Below are positions 37,359-45,045 of a stretch of DNA of 64,000 nucleotides, piece by piece (the stretch's first letter is position 1; each line of letters starts with the position of its first letter). The notes beneath the pieces are model-generated. The model searched no databases, was not told the origin of the DNA, and worked only from the letters and a program-made list of their open reading frames with translations. A program made the position numbers and the translations under genes. The stretch is from Lacticaseibacillus suilingensis. GTDB taxonomy: Bacteria; Bacillota; Bacilli; Lactobacillales; Lactobacillaceae. The stretch lies in the NCBI RefSeq assembly GCF_016861845.1, contig NZ_BOLV01000002.1, forward strand, positions 172,319-236,318. The letters run 5' to 3'.

Positions 37359-38705
37359 CTAGGCTTCCCCATCTTCCCGTTTCGGTCCAGCCGCTTGCGG
37401 CTGCTTTGGCAAATGCAAATGTACATTAATCAGCCGCGACTTTTCAATCTTGCCAGACGTCAACGTGCCGCCAGGAATCGGAATGGTTTCCTTTTTGTGA
37501 TTGGTCGGAATGGCACCAAGTTGATTGATCATATAACCGGCGATGGTATCGACGTCAGGGGCGGTTAAATTCAGGTCAAATTCCGCATTGAAATCATTCA
37601 ACGTCATCCGGCCGTTGACCAGAAAATCATCCTCATCGAGTTTGGTGTAATTCACCGTGGCCGAATCCGATTCGTCATCGATGTCCCCGACGATTTCCTC
37701 AATCAGGTCCTCAATGGTTACAATGCCGACCACGCCGCCATACTCGTCGAGCAAGATACCCATTTGCTGCTGGCGAATGCGCATTTCTGTCAGCAGATCA
37801 TCAATGCTGATGGTTTCAGGCACAAATAACGGATCCGTCATAATGTCTTCCAGCCGCACCTGATCAAAGCCAACTTTGCGCGCGGCGCGGAGCAAGTTGC
37901 GCACATGCACAATGCCGACCACCTGATCCTTTTCGCCTTGGTAAACCGGAATCCGGGAGTAGATATTACCAAGGATTTCATCAATCGCTTCGGAATCAGG
38001 CTCATCAGCGTTCACCATGAAAGCATCAATGCGCGGCACCATCACTTCCCGGGCCAACTTATTGGACAAACTGATGATGCCTTCCAGCATTTCGTACTCG
38101 TCCTTGTCAATCGCCCCAGATTGCTTGCCACTTTCGATCATGGACACCATTTCTTCACGGGTGACCTGGTCGCCTTGCGCCGCAAACTTCAGCGGCGTTA
38201 CCTTCATCAGTAAATTCGTGGAAGCCGACAACAACCACACGAAAGGCCGCAGCGCCACGCTCAGCCAAGAAATTGGCGTCACCGCCGCTTTTGCCACCCG
38301 TTCTGTCATTTGGAGCGCCACTTGTTTGGGATAAAGCTCCCCGAACACCAGCGAGAAATAGGACAAAATCAGGGTGACGACAATCACCGCCAGCTCATGG
38401 CCAAAACTCAAGCCCCCAAACACCGGCTCCAGGCGGGATGCTAACGTGGTCGCCGCGGAAGCCGAAGCGAAGAAGCCGGCGAAGGTAATACCGACTTGAA
38501 TCGTGGCCAAAAAGTTGGTCGAGTTGTTCATGATGGTGACCAACTTGGCCGCTTTTTTATCGCCGGCCTTAGCCTGGCCTTCCATTTTCGATCGGGACAA
38601 CGACACCACTGCGATTTCTGCCGCCGCAAAGCAGGCATTGATCACAGTCAAAATCACAATCAGTAATAATTGGCTCCATAAAGGACCCGCAGAATCACCA
38701 CTCAT
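37359..38705 (-). CDS. CNNM/CorC-type membrane protein (hemolysin family, DUF21-CBS-CorC)
   Basis: 448 residues. An N-terminal DUF21 domain with four membrane segments (about 10-200) is followed by a CBS pair (about 215-345, with VPRIDAFMVNADEP and DEYGGVVGIVTIEDL) and a C-terminal CorC/HlyC domain (about 360-435, VNGRMTLNDFNAEFDLNL). Relatives transport Mg2+ or Co2+; older annotation calls them hemolysins. AAAGGAAAG precedes the ATG, 34 bp after the upstream gene, so they form an operon. Confidence 0.93.
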   Translation of the reverse strand: MSGDSAGPLWSQLLLIVILTVINACFAAAEIAVVSLSRSKMEGQAKAGDKKAAKLVTIMNNSTNFLATIQVGITFAGFFASASAATTLASRLEPVFGGLSFGHELAVIVVTLILSYFSLVFGELYPKQVALQMTERVAKAAVTPISWLSVALRPFVWLLSASTNLLMKVTPLKFAAQGDQVTREEMVSMIESGKQSGAIDKDEYEMLEGIISLSNKLAREVMVPRIDAFMVNADEPDSEAIDEILGNIYSRIPVYQGEKDQVVGIVHVRNLLRAARKVGFDQVRLEDIMTDPLFVPETISIDDLLTEMRIRQQQMGILLDEYGGVVGIVTIEDLIEEIVGDIDDESDSATVNYTKLDEDDFLVNGRMTLNDFNAEFDLNLTAPDVDTIAGYMINQLGAIPTNHKKETIPIPGGTLTSGKIEKSRLINVHLHLPKQPQAAGPKREDGEA

Positions 38706-38739
38706 CAGAACTTTCCTTTCTTAACTCGCCGGCATGGCG

Positions 38740-39876
38740 TTAACGTGTTTTCGGTTTTTGCAGCAGGGTTTGCTCACTTTGCCGCTGCTGCTTGTGGAAA
38801 CGGTACAGCTCGGCGGCATAGGTGACGATGGTTTTGCCCACGGCGTAGGCCGGTACCGCCAAAATCGTGCCGAGAATGCCCCAGAGGTTGCCCGCCACCA
38901 GCAGCAACACAATGATCGTCAACGGATAAATATCCAGGCTGCGGCCGATGACATTCGGATAAATCAAGTTGCCGTCGGTTTGCTGGACAATCAGCACGAC
39001 CACAATGACCAGCACCACTTTGCTCCAGCCTTGGGTCAGCGCCACCATCAGTGCCGGCGCGATGCCGATGTACGGTCCGAGATAGGGAATGATGGTGACC
39101 ACGCCGGCAATAAAGCCCAGCAAGAACGCGTAGGGCATGCCGATAATCAGATAGCCGATAAAGGTGAAGCTCCCCACGAACAAACACTCAATCGCCTGCC
39201 CGGCGATGTAATGCGACAAGGTCGAACTCATCCGGGTGAACACGGTGCTGATTTCCGTTTGGTACTTATCGGGAAACACCCGCTGCACCGCCGGCACCAA
39301 GCGTTCGCCGTCTTTCAGCATGTAAAACAGCAAGACGGGAATGGTGATGACGCTGATCACAGTGCCAGCGACAGAGCCAATCAAGCTCGGCACCCCGCTG
39401 CTGAAGCCGCCCAGAATTTTCGGCAAAATTGTCGCCGGTTCCACCTTCAGTTTAGCAATCAGCTTGGCCACCCCAAACTGTTGGTACCAGCGATACCGGG
39501 ATAACTCTGACAATTCGGTGCGCAGGTTTTTCAGCAGCGCCGGCAGCCCAGTGACTAACTGCGTGATCTGGTCAATCAAGTTCGGAATGATGGTGGCAAT
39601 CAAAAGCCCAATCAGGCCGATCACAACGAGAAATACGAAGGTGATCGCCCCAGCGCGGGGAATATGCGCTTTGGTCATGAGATTAATTAAAGGATTGAAC
39701 AGATAGAACAAAAACCCCGCCACCAGAAAAGGAATGAGCAAGGTGGAAAAGAACGTCGCGATCGGCGCAAACAAAAAGCTTAGGTTGGACAGGCAGATGA
39801 TCAAAATCACAATAATCAGCGCCTCTAGCGACCAGTACATCAGCCGCGATTCGCGTAAGCGTTCAAACAAAGCCAT
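38740..39876 (-). CDS. AI-2E/PerM family transporter
   Basis: 378 residues with about eight membrane segments, the domain pattern of the AI-2E (PerM, YueF/YtvI) family, including GFIAGVVTIIPYLGPYIG and the long PxVIGRSLDI region. Members export small solutes or exchange Na+/H+; the true substrate here is unknown, and a role in autoinducer-2 export should not be assumed. A GAGGAGGG lies directly before the ATG. First gene of a two-gene operon with the CNNM protein. Confidence 0.9.
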   Translation of the reverse strand: MALFERLRESRLMYWSLEALIIVILIICLSNLSFLFAPIATFFSTLLIPFLVAGFLFYLFNPLINLMTKAHIPRAGAITFVFLVVIGLIGLLIATIIPNLIDQITQLVTGLPALLKNLRTELSELSRYRWYQQFGVAKLIAKLKVEPATILPKILGGFSSGVPSLIGSVAGTVISVITIPVLLFYMLKDGERLVPAVQRVFPDKYQTEISTVFTRMSSTLSHYIAGQAIECLFVGSFTFIGYLIIGMPYAFLLGFIAGVVTIIPYLGPYIGIAPALMVALTQGWSKVVLVIVVVLIVQQTDGNLIYPNVIGRSLDIYPLTIIVLLLVAGNLWGILGTILAVPAYAVGKTIVTYAAELYRFHKQQRQSEQTLLQKPKTR

Positions 39877-39979
39877 CCCTCCTCACGAAATAATGACTAA
39901 CTTTAGTATATCGGATTATACCACCTTTGTAATGTTTATAACCGGCTGCTTCCACTACCCTTTTCATTTTAGATGGTGA

Positions 39980-39988
39980 TGCTATAAT
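39980..39988 (+). promoter_or_regulatory. Extended -10 promoter of the GNAT gene
   Basis: TGCTATAAT, a consensus extended -10, 31 bp before the start; the -35 is weak. Confidence 0.6.
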
Positions 39989-40019
39989 AAGTCATCTCAA
40001 AAACAGGAGCCACTTGCTA

Positions 40020-40451
40020 ATGGAATTTAAAATCACCACTGATCTTGCTACGCAAACTTATCAAGATGCCTTAATGATTCGCACCACCGTCTTTGTGGAC
40101 GAACAGCACGTCCCGGCCGACCGCGAAGTCGACGCAGACGAAGCCAAAGCCATTTATTTTGTCGCCTATGACAGCGGCCTACCGGTGGCCACCGCGCGCC
40201 TGCTGCCAGAACACGGCGGCTACCACGTGCAGCGCGTGGCGGTGATGAAAGCTTACCGGCACCATGGCGTTGGCCAAGTCCTGCTGGAGCAGCTCACGGA
40301 CTACGCCAAAGCGCACGGCATCGAAACGATGCGCCTCGACGCGCAAGTGCAGGCGGTGGGCTTCTACAAAGCCCTCGGCTACCAGCTCACCGACCGGCCC
40401 GAATTTCTCGACGCCGGCATCCGGCACCGCGAAATGGAATTAACCCTTTAG
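40020..40451 (+). CDS. GNAT family N-acetyltransferase (ElaA/YjcF-like)
   Basis: 143 residues. IRTTVFVDEQHVP at the N-terminus and the acetyl-CoA loop VQRVAVMKAYRHHGVGQVLLEQL, followed by AQVQAVGFYKALGYQL, are typical of the YjcF/ElaA branch. The substrate is unknown. ATG 40020 follows CAGGAG by 10 bp; an in-frame TTG two codons earlier is an alternative. Confidence 0.9.
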   Translation: MEFKITTDLATQTYQDALMIRTTVFVDEQHVPADREVDADEAKAIYFVAYDSGLPVATARLLPEHGGYHVQRVAVMKAYRHHGVGQVLLEQLTDYAKAHGIETMRLDAQVQAVGFYKALGYQLTDRPEFLDAGIRHREMELTL

Positions 40452-40489
40452 AATCAAAAACGGTCGGCAAACGCCGACCGTTTTTGATT
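40452..40489. terminator. Bidirectional terminator
   Basis: Perfect 17-bp stem AATCAAAAACGGTCGGC/GCCGACCGTTTTTGATT between the convergent GNAT and TMEM175 genes, with A and T runs inside the arms serving both directions. Confidence 0.88.
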
Positions 40490-41074
40490 CTAGCTATGGT
40501 GAACATGGTGCTCAATCCGCTTTTCCGGCTGAGCCCACAGTGCCAGCAGCGCCACATCCACAATGATGGTCAAAGGCGGCCAGAGAAACGCCAGCAAAAT
40601 CGCTATCACATTACCACTGATAGTCATCAGCGGTTTGTAATAGCCTTCACCCAGCAAACCAACCAGCGCCGTGTTGTGGCGATCAGCGTGAATCAGCAGC
40701 CGAATAAGCAGCCAGAAAGTCACGTCCATCAGGAGCATCACAACGCCGTAAGTCATCTCAGGCACGTAGCTGTCTATGTGCTGCGCGCCAACCCAGGACG
40801 TGGCAAACGGCATTAAGGACGCCGCAAACAAAAACGCTAGGTTGGCCCACAGGACGCGGCCGTTGATTTTTTTGATCAGCAAAAACAAATGATGATGATT
40901 GTTCCAATACACCGCCATGGTGAAAAAGGAAATCAGATAAATCAAAAAGACGCTTCGCATCCCCCACAACGCCGCGAAGCTACCCGCTTCTGGGGCGTGC
41001 AGGTCCAAGACCATAATGGTAATGATAATCGCGATTACGCCATCAGTGAACGCTTCAAGGCGACTTTTGGGCAT
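40490..41074 (-). CDS. TMEM175/DUF1211 family membrane protein
   Basis: 194 residues, about six membrane segments. The start PKSRLEAFTDGVIAIIITIM contains the RxxxFTDG variant of the RxxxFSD motif that lines the pore in this family. Bacterial members are K+-permeable channels without a classic selectivity filter. GGAGGAG precedes the ATG. It stands 11 bp after the acetyltransferase gene. Confidence 0.93.
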   Translation of the reverse strand: MPKSRLEAFTDGVIAIIITIMVLDLHAPEAGSFAALWGMRSVFLIYLISFFTMAVYWNNHHHLFLLIKKINGRVLWANLAFLFAASLMPFATSWVGAQHIDSYVPEMTYGVVMLLMDVTFWLLIRLLIHADRHNTALVGLLGEGYYKPLMTISGNVIAILLAFLWPPLTIIVDVALLALWAQPEKRIEHHVHHS

Positions 41075-41085
41075 GGCTACTCCTC

Positions 41086-41703
41086 CTATTTGATGGCGGC
41101 GTCGTACTCGGCTTTGGCCTGTACCCAGCGATCGTGATCCGCGGCAGTTAGCGGCCGCAGCACATGGGCCGGATTGCCCACTGCAATCACTGAATCAGGT
41201 AAATCCTTCGTCACCACACTCCCCGCGCCGACAATGGTGTTATCACCAATCGTCACGCCAGGCAGCACCGTCACATCGCCGCCAAGCCACACATTATTGC
41301 CAATCGTGATGGGCTGCGCGTATTCAACCCCTGAGTTGCGAATGTCCGCATCCAGCGGGTGCCCCGGCGTCAGCAAGCTGACCCGCGGGCCGAACAGCAC
41401 ATTATCCCCAATCGTGATGGGTGCCACGTCTAGCATGATGGGATCATAGTTGGCGTAGAAATTCTGGCCAATGCGGGTGTTGACGCCGTAATCCACCCGC
41501 AAATTCGGTTCAATGTAGCTGCCTGTCCCAATCGCGCCAAACAGCTGCTGAAGCAGGTCCGCCCGCTTCGCTGCCTCGGTGGTGGCCAGCGCATTGTACT
41601 GCGTCGTCAGCTGCCGGGCCAGGCGCCGTTGGGCAACGAGGTCGGCAGCATCGGCGCGGTAAAGCTCACCCGCCACCATCCGGTCATGATCAATCGAACT
41701 CAT
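41086..41703 (-). CDS. Sugar O-acetyltransferase (maltose/galactoside acetyltransferase type)
   Basis: 205 residues. The N-terminal Mac domain (MVAGELYRADAADLVAQR) leads into left-handed beta-helix hexapeptide repeats (IGDNVLFGPRVSLLTPGHPLD with the catalytic His; ITIGNNVWLGGDVTVLPGV; IGDNTIVGAGSVVTKD). It acetylates sugars with acetyl-CoA, perhaps as detoxification. I use the ATG at 41703, 6 bp after GGAGG; the preceding codon is also ATG. Overlaps the upstream gene by 14 bp. Confidence 0.93.
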   Translation of the reverse strand: MSSIDHDRMVAGELYRADAADLVAQRRLARQLTTQYNALATTEAAKRADLLQQLFGAIGTGSYIEPNLRVDYGVNTRIGQNFYANYDPIMLDVAPITIGDNVLFGPRVSLLTPGHPLDADIRNSGVEYAQPITIGNNVWLGGDVTVLPGVTIGDNTIVGAGSVVTKDLPDSVIAVGNPAHVLRPLTAADHDRWVQAKAEYDAAIK

Positions 41704-42205
41704 CATAGCCCTCCAGTTGATTTTCATTGATGTACAAGAGATAGTCAACGCTGGCCGCTTCACCAGCCTTAACCGGATACGATTCGATGTAATATGGATT
41801 GTCAGTTTGGCCAATATGCGCCGGAATCGGGAAGCCGGCTTTTTCAAGCACTTCTAGGCCTTTGGCGAAAGTGGTTTGCACCGGCAGTTGATTCAAAATC
41901 CCGTTGGCCGGCTTGCTGGCCTTACCCACCGTCGCGGCTGGTAACTTCACGCCTTCCAGCCCTGCTGGCACCGGCGTATCAGCTGCGGCCAAGCTGCCAA
42001 TCCAGTACTGGAAATTATCGTAAGGCGAGAAAATCACCAGGTACGCCCGATTTGGCGTCGGCACCACAGCATCCAATGCCTCGAAGTACCCAGCCGCTTC
42101 GAATTCCTGCCAGCAGGTAAAAAAGGTCCCCATTTGATCCGAATCGGCGGCGGTGTACACCTTACCGATAAATTGACTCGCAGGCTGATTCAGTAATGCT
42201 GTCAT
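41690..42205 (-). CDS. Effector-binding (GyrI-like) domain protein
   Basis: 171 residues, soluble. The pattern (a strand AYLVIFSPYD, YWIGSL, a PVPAGLEGVKLPAATVGKAS stretch, then NPYYIESYPVKAG and DYLLYINE) matches stand-alone GyrI/AraC effector-binding domains, which bind small hydrophobic compounds. No DNA-binding domain. The assignment is by pattern and moderate. GAGG precedes the ATG. Translationally coupled to the acetyltransferase (14-bp overlap) and likely transcribed through to the TMEM175 gene. Confidence 0.7.
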   Translation of the reverse strand: MTALLNQPASQFIGKVYTAADSDQMGTFFTCWQEFEAAGYFEALDAVVPTPNRAYLVIFSPYDNFQYWIGSLAAADTPVPAGLEGVKLPAATVGKASKPANGILNQLPVQTTFAKGLEVLEKAGFPIPAHIGQTDNPYYIESYPVKAGEAASVDYLLYINENQLEGYDEFD

Positions 42206-42221
42206 TTATTTTCCTCTTTTC

Positions 42222-42252
42222 CAAAAAATAAAAACGCGAGGTTCCCCTCGCG
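42222..42252 (-). terminator. Terminator of the DUF402 gene
   Basis: Stem CGCGAGG/CCTCGCG followed by TTTTTATTTTTT on the minus strand. Confidence 0.88.
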
Positions 42253-42279
42253 CCTAACCGCAACCGCGCGGCTTCGGGT

Positions 42280-42816
42280 CTACACCCGGTGAGACAACTG
42301 CAAGTACCGGTTGTACCACAGATCAACATAGGCCTGTGAAAACGGACCTTTACCATGGTTAATCCAATCGACCAACACCCGCACGTTCGCTTTCAAAATG
42401 CGATCCGTGGTGGCCGGGTATTGCCATTTTCGACTGTGCGCCTCGTATTCATCTACATCAAGGAGCCGTTTTTCACCATCAGGGAAAACCTTAACATCCA
42501 AGTCGTAGTCAATATACTTCAGCGCTTCCTGATCCAACGTCACAGGACTGGCCAAGTTGCAGTAATACGACACCCCGCCTTCACGGATCATCGCAATCAC
42601 ATTGAACCAGTAATGTTTATGAAAATACACGATCGCCGGCTCGCGAGTCAGCCACCGTCTGCCATCGGATTCGGTCACAAGGGTGTGATCGTTACAACCA
42701 ATAATTGCATCTTCGCTGGTTTTTAGAACCATCGTGTCTCGCCATGTGCGGTGCAGGCTCCCATCGTGCTTGTAGCTCTGAATGGCGATTGAGTCGCCTT
42801 CCTTAGGGATCCGCAT
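42280..42816 (-). CDS. DUF402 nucleoside tri-/diphosphate phosphatase (YgaC/Ntdp-like)
   Basis: 178 residues. [12 protein letters not shown] at the N-terminus, the [15 protein letters not shown] strand and [14 protein letters not shown] with its metal-binding acidic residues are the family's marks. Relatives hydrolyse NTPs and NDPs. I start at ATG 42816 (MRIPKEGDS), matching homologue starts; the ribosome-binding site is weak. Seven further residues upstream are possible. Confidence 0.88.
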   Translation of the reverse strand: MRIPKEGDSIAIQSYKHDGSLHRTWRDTMVLKTSEDAIIGCNDHTLVTESDGRRWLTREPAIVYFHKHYWFNVIAMIREGGVSYYCNLASPVTLDQEALKYIDYDLDVKVFPDGEKRLLDVDEYEAHSRKWQYPATTDRILKANVRVLVDWINHGKGPFSQAYVDLWYNRYLQLSHRV

Positions 42817-42888
42817 AGTATGTCCAGCTTTCAGCAATTATCTTTTGTCACAGTCAGTATACCAGAAAGCCCGAAAGCAAGAAAGGCA

Positions 42889-43088
42889 GGCTGTGGAGGT
42901 GGCCGCATTTAGCCGGATGGGTAGAAGTCAGGTCGGGCAGGACCGCCTCCGCAGGCAGGGGCTGGAACGTGGTGGCCAGCGCTTTGAGCCTCGCGCTGCG
43001 AGTCTCAAAGTCGCGGCTTGTTCTAAGCCAACAAGTTGGCTAAGAACAATTTCACCACTGAGCCCCTGCCTGCTCCGGCGGTCCTACT
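42889..43088. repeat. Structured intergenic element A, copy 2, with element-D-like leader
   Basis: 42889-42934 (GGCTGTGGAGGTGGCCGC...) resembles the unit leader of element D. From 42935 it is homologous to element A1. The closing stem here is GGACCGCC with GGCGGTCC (copy 1: GG.CAGCT with AGCTG.CC), and the first hairpin is CTTTGAG/CTCAAAG (copy 1: CTTCGAG/CTTGAAG); the 14-nt second hairpin is identical in both. These paired differences support a conserved fold. No gene lies in the 42817-43538 gap, which holds this element, about 160 bp without recognisable features, element B2 and a terminator. Confidence 0.8.
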
Positions 43089-43251
43089 CTACGGTGGTTA
43101 TTCTACGGTTCAATCCTGCAGACGCGACAATTTCTCCAGTTGTCAGCTCCATATCATTTGGAGGATTCTGGTGGTGACGTGAGCAACCACCAGTGCGAAC
43201 TTCTAGCCAAATTCTACTTTTCTCGTTTTCGTTCGCGGCTAGCTGGTCGTC

Positions 43252-43491
43252 CTACTGTTATCGAGCGGGTTGCGGTGGTGGGTGGAGCTGGCAAATGGCT
43301 GGCAGTGAAACGATTGGCGACCGGAAGACCAGCGCGTTTTTCGCTGGGCTTCCCAGAGCCAATCGCGGCAAAGTTGAAGACGCCATTGAGCGCAGCGAAG
43401 GCGGCTTTAACTTTAGGTTCGAGACCGCTTTTCGGCTCGAACCGGCCGCACAGCCAGCCGCCCGCCAGCGGAGCCCACCACCGCAACCCGC
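43252..43491. repeat. Structured intergenic element B, copy 2
   Basis: 240 bp. A perfect 18-bp closing stem GCGGGTTGCGGTGGTGGG (43265-43282) pairs with 43474-43491. Internal hairpins are CGATTGGC/GCCAATCG (43311-43318 with 43358-43365, with CCAGCG/CGCTGG inside), AAAGTTGAAG/CTTTAACTTT, and GGTTCGAG/CTCGAACC (43416-43423 with 43436-43443). Compared with copy 1 at 30124, stems keep pairing while bases differ. Confidence 0.82.
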
Positions 43492-43497
43492 GGCACC

Positions 43498-43527
43498 AAA
43501 AAACCGACACTGATAGCGCAGTGTCGG
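43498..43527 (-). terminator. Terminator of the GH4 gene
   Basis: Stem CCGACACTG/CAGTGTCGG with a T6 tail on the minus strand. Confidence 0.9.
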
Positions 43528-43538
43528 TCGCGATAATC

Positions 43539-44927
43539 TTAAATAGTTTCGTCAATATGCGCCGCGACTGCATCGTGGACATGGACACCGGCCGCTTCGA
43601 GTTCGGCGATTTTCTTGGCGAATTGCGGCAAGTGCTGCTTGTTGGCCACCAGCATTTCATCCAAGAGATCCTTGGCCTTTTGCCCAGAGCGGATCATCGG
43701 GTTCATGGTGAACGCCTGGAGGGCTAGGCCATAGTCGCCAGTGACGGCGGCTTCGTCGATGACCAGTTCCATGTTTTTCATCAACTGCAACCAGCCGCGT
43801 TCCGCCGGTTGAAAATGACCAAAAGTCAGCGGAATCGCGCCCGCTGCGCCCACTTGCGCTGAGACTTCCACCACATGGTCCGTTGGCAAGTCCGGCACGG
43901 CGCCGCGGTTAAGGGTGGACACCACCATGTGAGTGCGTTTGTCCGCATAAATCGAGGCGATCGCTTCGCAGGCAGCGTCGGAATAATGCGCCCCACCACG
44001 TTCGGCCAGTTGCTTCGGCTTGTAATCCAGATTTGGATCTTTGTACAAGTCAAAGAGTTCCTTTTCAATCCGCATCACCTGCTGAGCGCGGGTGCCTTCA
44101 CCCTTGAATTCCTCCAGGCTGTGGTCCAGCATTTCTTGTTCCCGGTAGTAATAGCGGTGGTAGCCGCAAGGAATCATTTTCATCTGTTCCAACTGTTCGC
44201 GGAAGAATTGGACGTTGAAGATGTTCTTCGGTAGCCCGGCATCCCCTTCGTACATCTTCGCCACGATGTCCATGGTCACTTCCCGGCCAGTATTATCAAA
44301 GACCCGGTGCCAGTGAAAATGGTCAATGCCGGCAAATTTGTAGGTCAAGTCCTTGAGCTGCTTGCCAATTAATGCCGGCTCGGTCATCATCGCCATCACT
44401 GGCACATTGCACAGGCCAATCACCTTGTCCCACTTACCGTAAGTCTGAATGGCTTCGGTGATCATGCCGCTAGGATTGGTGAAATTGATCAACCACGCAT
44501 CGGGGCAGCATTCCTTCATGTCTTTGACAATGTCCAAAATCACCGGCACCGTGCGGAAGGCTTTGAAAATGCCGCCAGCCCCGTTGGTTTCCTGGCCTAA
44601 AAAACCGTATGATCCAGGAATACGTTCATCCTTGATGCGCGCCTGCATCAGCCCCACCCGGAATTGGGTCGAGACAAAATCGGCGTCCTGCAACGCTTCA
44701 CGGCGGTTCAAGGTGAGATGCACTTCCCAATCGAGACCGGCGGCTTTGACCATGCGTTTGGCCATATGGCCGACGATATTGAGTTTCTCTTCACCTGCCG
44801 GAATATCGACCAACCAAATTTCTTTGATTGGCAGTTGGTCTTTGCGTTTGATGTAGCCTTCAATCAATTCAGGGGTGTAGCTCGAACCCCCACCGATGGT
44901 TACCATTTTCAATGCATCACGACTCAT
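43539..44927 (-). CDS. GH4 family 6-phospho-beta-glucosidase
   Basis: 462 residues. NAD+-binding VTIGGGSSYTPEL at the N-terminus, LINFTNPSGM, the metal-binding GLCNVP and AGIDHFHW, and RGGAHYSDAA mark an NAD+/Mn2+-dependent GH4 enzyme; the GGGSSYTPEL form favours 6-phospho-beta-glucosides (CelF/LicH type). It cleaves phosphorylated disaccharides after PTS uptake, but no PTS permease is adjacent. ATG 44927 follows GGAGG by 8 bp. Its promoter spacer carries a palindrome and the LacI-family gene lies directly upstream, the likely regulator. Confidence 0.93.
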   Translation of the reverse strand: MSRDALKMVTIGGGSSYTPELIEGYIKRKDQLPIKEIWLVDIPAGEEKLNIVGHMAKRMVKAAGLDWEVHLTLNRREALQDADFVSTQFRVGLMQARIKDERIPGSYGFLGQETNGAGGIFKAFRTVPVILDIVKDMKECCPDAWLINFTNPSGMITEAIQTYGKWDKVIGLCNVPVMAMMTEPALIGKQLKDLTYKFAGIDHFHWHRVFDNTGREVTMDIVAKMYEGDAGLPKNIFNVQFFREQLEQMKMIPCGYHRYYYREQEMLDHSLEEFKGEGTRAQQVMRIEKELFDLYKDPNLDYKPKQLAERGGAHYSDAACEAIASIYADKRTHMVVSTLNRGAVPDLPTDHVVEVSAQVGAAGAIPLTFGHFQPAERGWLQLMKNMELVIDEAAVTGDYGLALQAFTMNPMIRSGQKAKDLLDEMLVANKQHLPQFAKKIAELEAAGVHVHDAVAAHIDETI

Positions 44928-44977
44928 GAGCAGGACCTCCATTTGTGAATGATTTTACTTACGCATTCACCCTACCG

Positions 44978-44999
44978 CGTGGGATTGATCCCACGTCAA
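44978..44999 (-). promoter_or_regulatory. GH4 promoter region with palindromic operator
   Basis: TTGACG (44994-44999) is followed by CGTGGGA-TTGA-TCCCACG (44978-44995), which would sit between -35 and a weak -10. A repressor site here would block the GH4 gene; the LacI-family protein encoded next door is the obvious candidate. Confidence 0.55.
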
Positions 45000-45011
45000 G
45001 TCGGAGCCATC

Positions 45012-45041
45012 AAAAAAGCCGAATCTTTTTCGATTCGGCTT
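45012..45041 (-). terminator. Terminator of the recX-lacI operon
   Basis: Perfect stem AAGCCGAATC/GATTCGGCTT with T6 on the minus strand. Confidence 0.93.
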
Positions 45042-45045
45042 GGCC

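Noticed and set aside
38740..39876. Autoinducer-2 quorum-sensing export
   Set aside because: The AI-2E family name alone does not show the substrate; no luxS or lsr-type gene is near.
43140..43727. 195-codon plus-strand frame across element B2 into the GH4 gene
   Set aside because: Antisense to the real GH4 gene and terminator; not kept in the other copy of the repeat.
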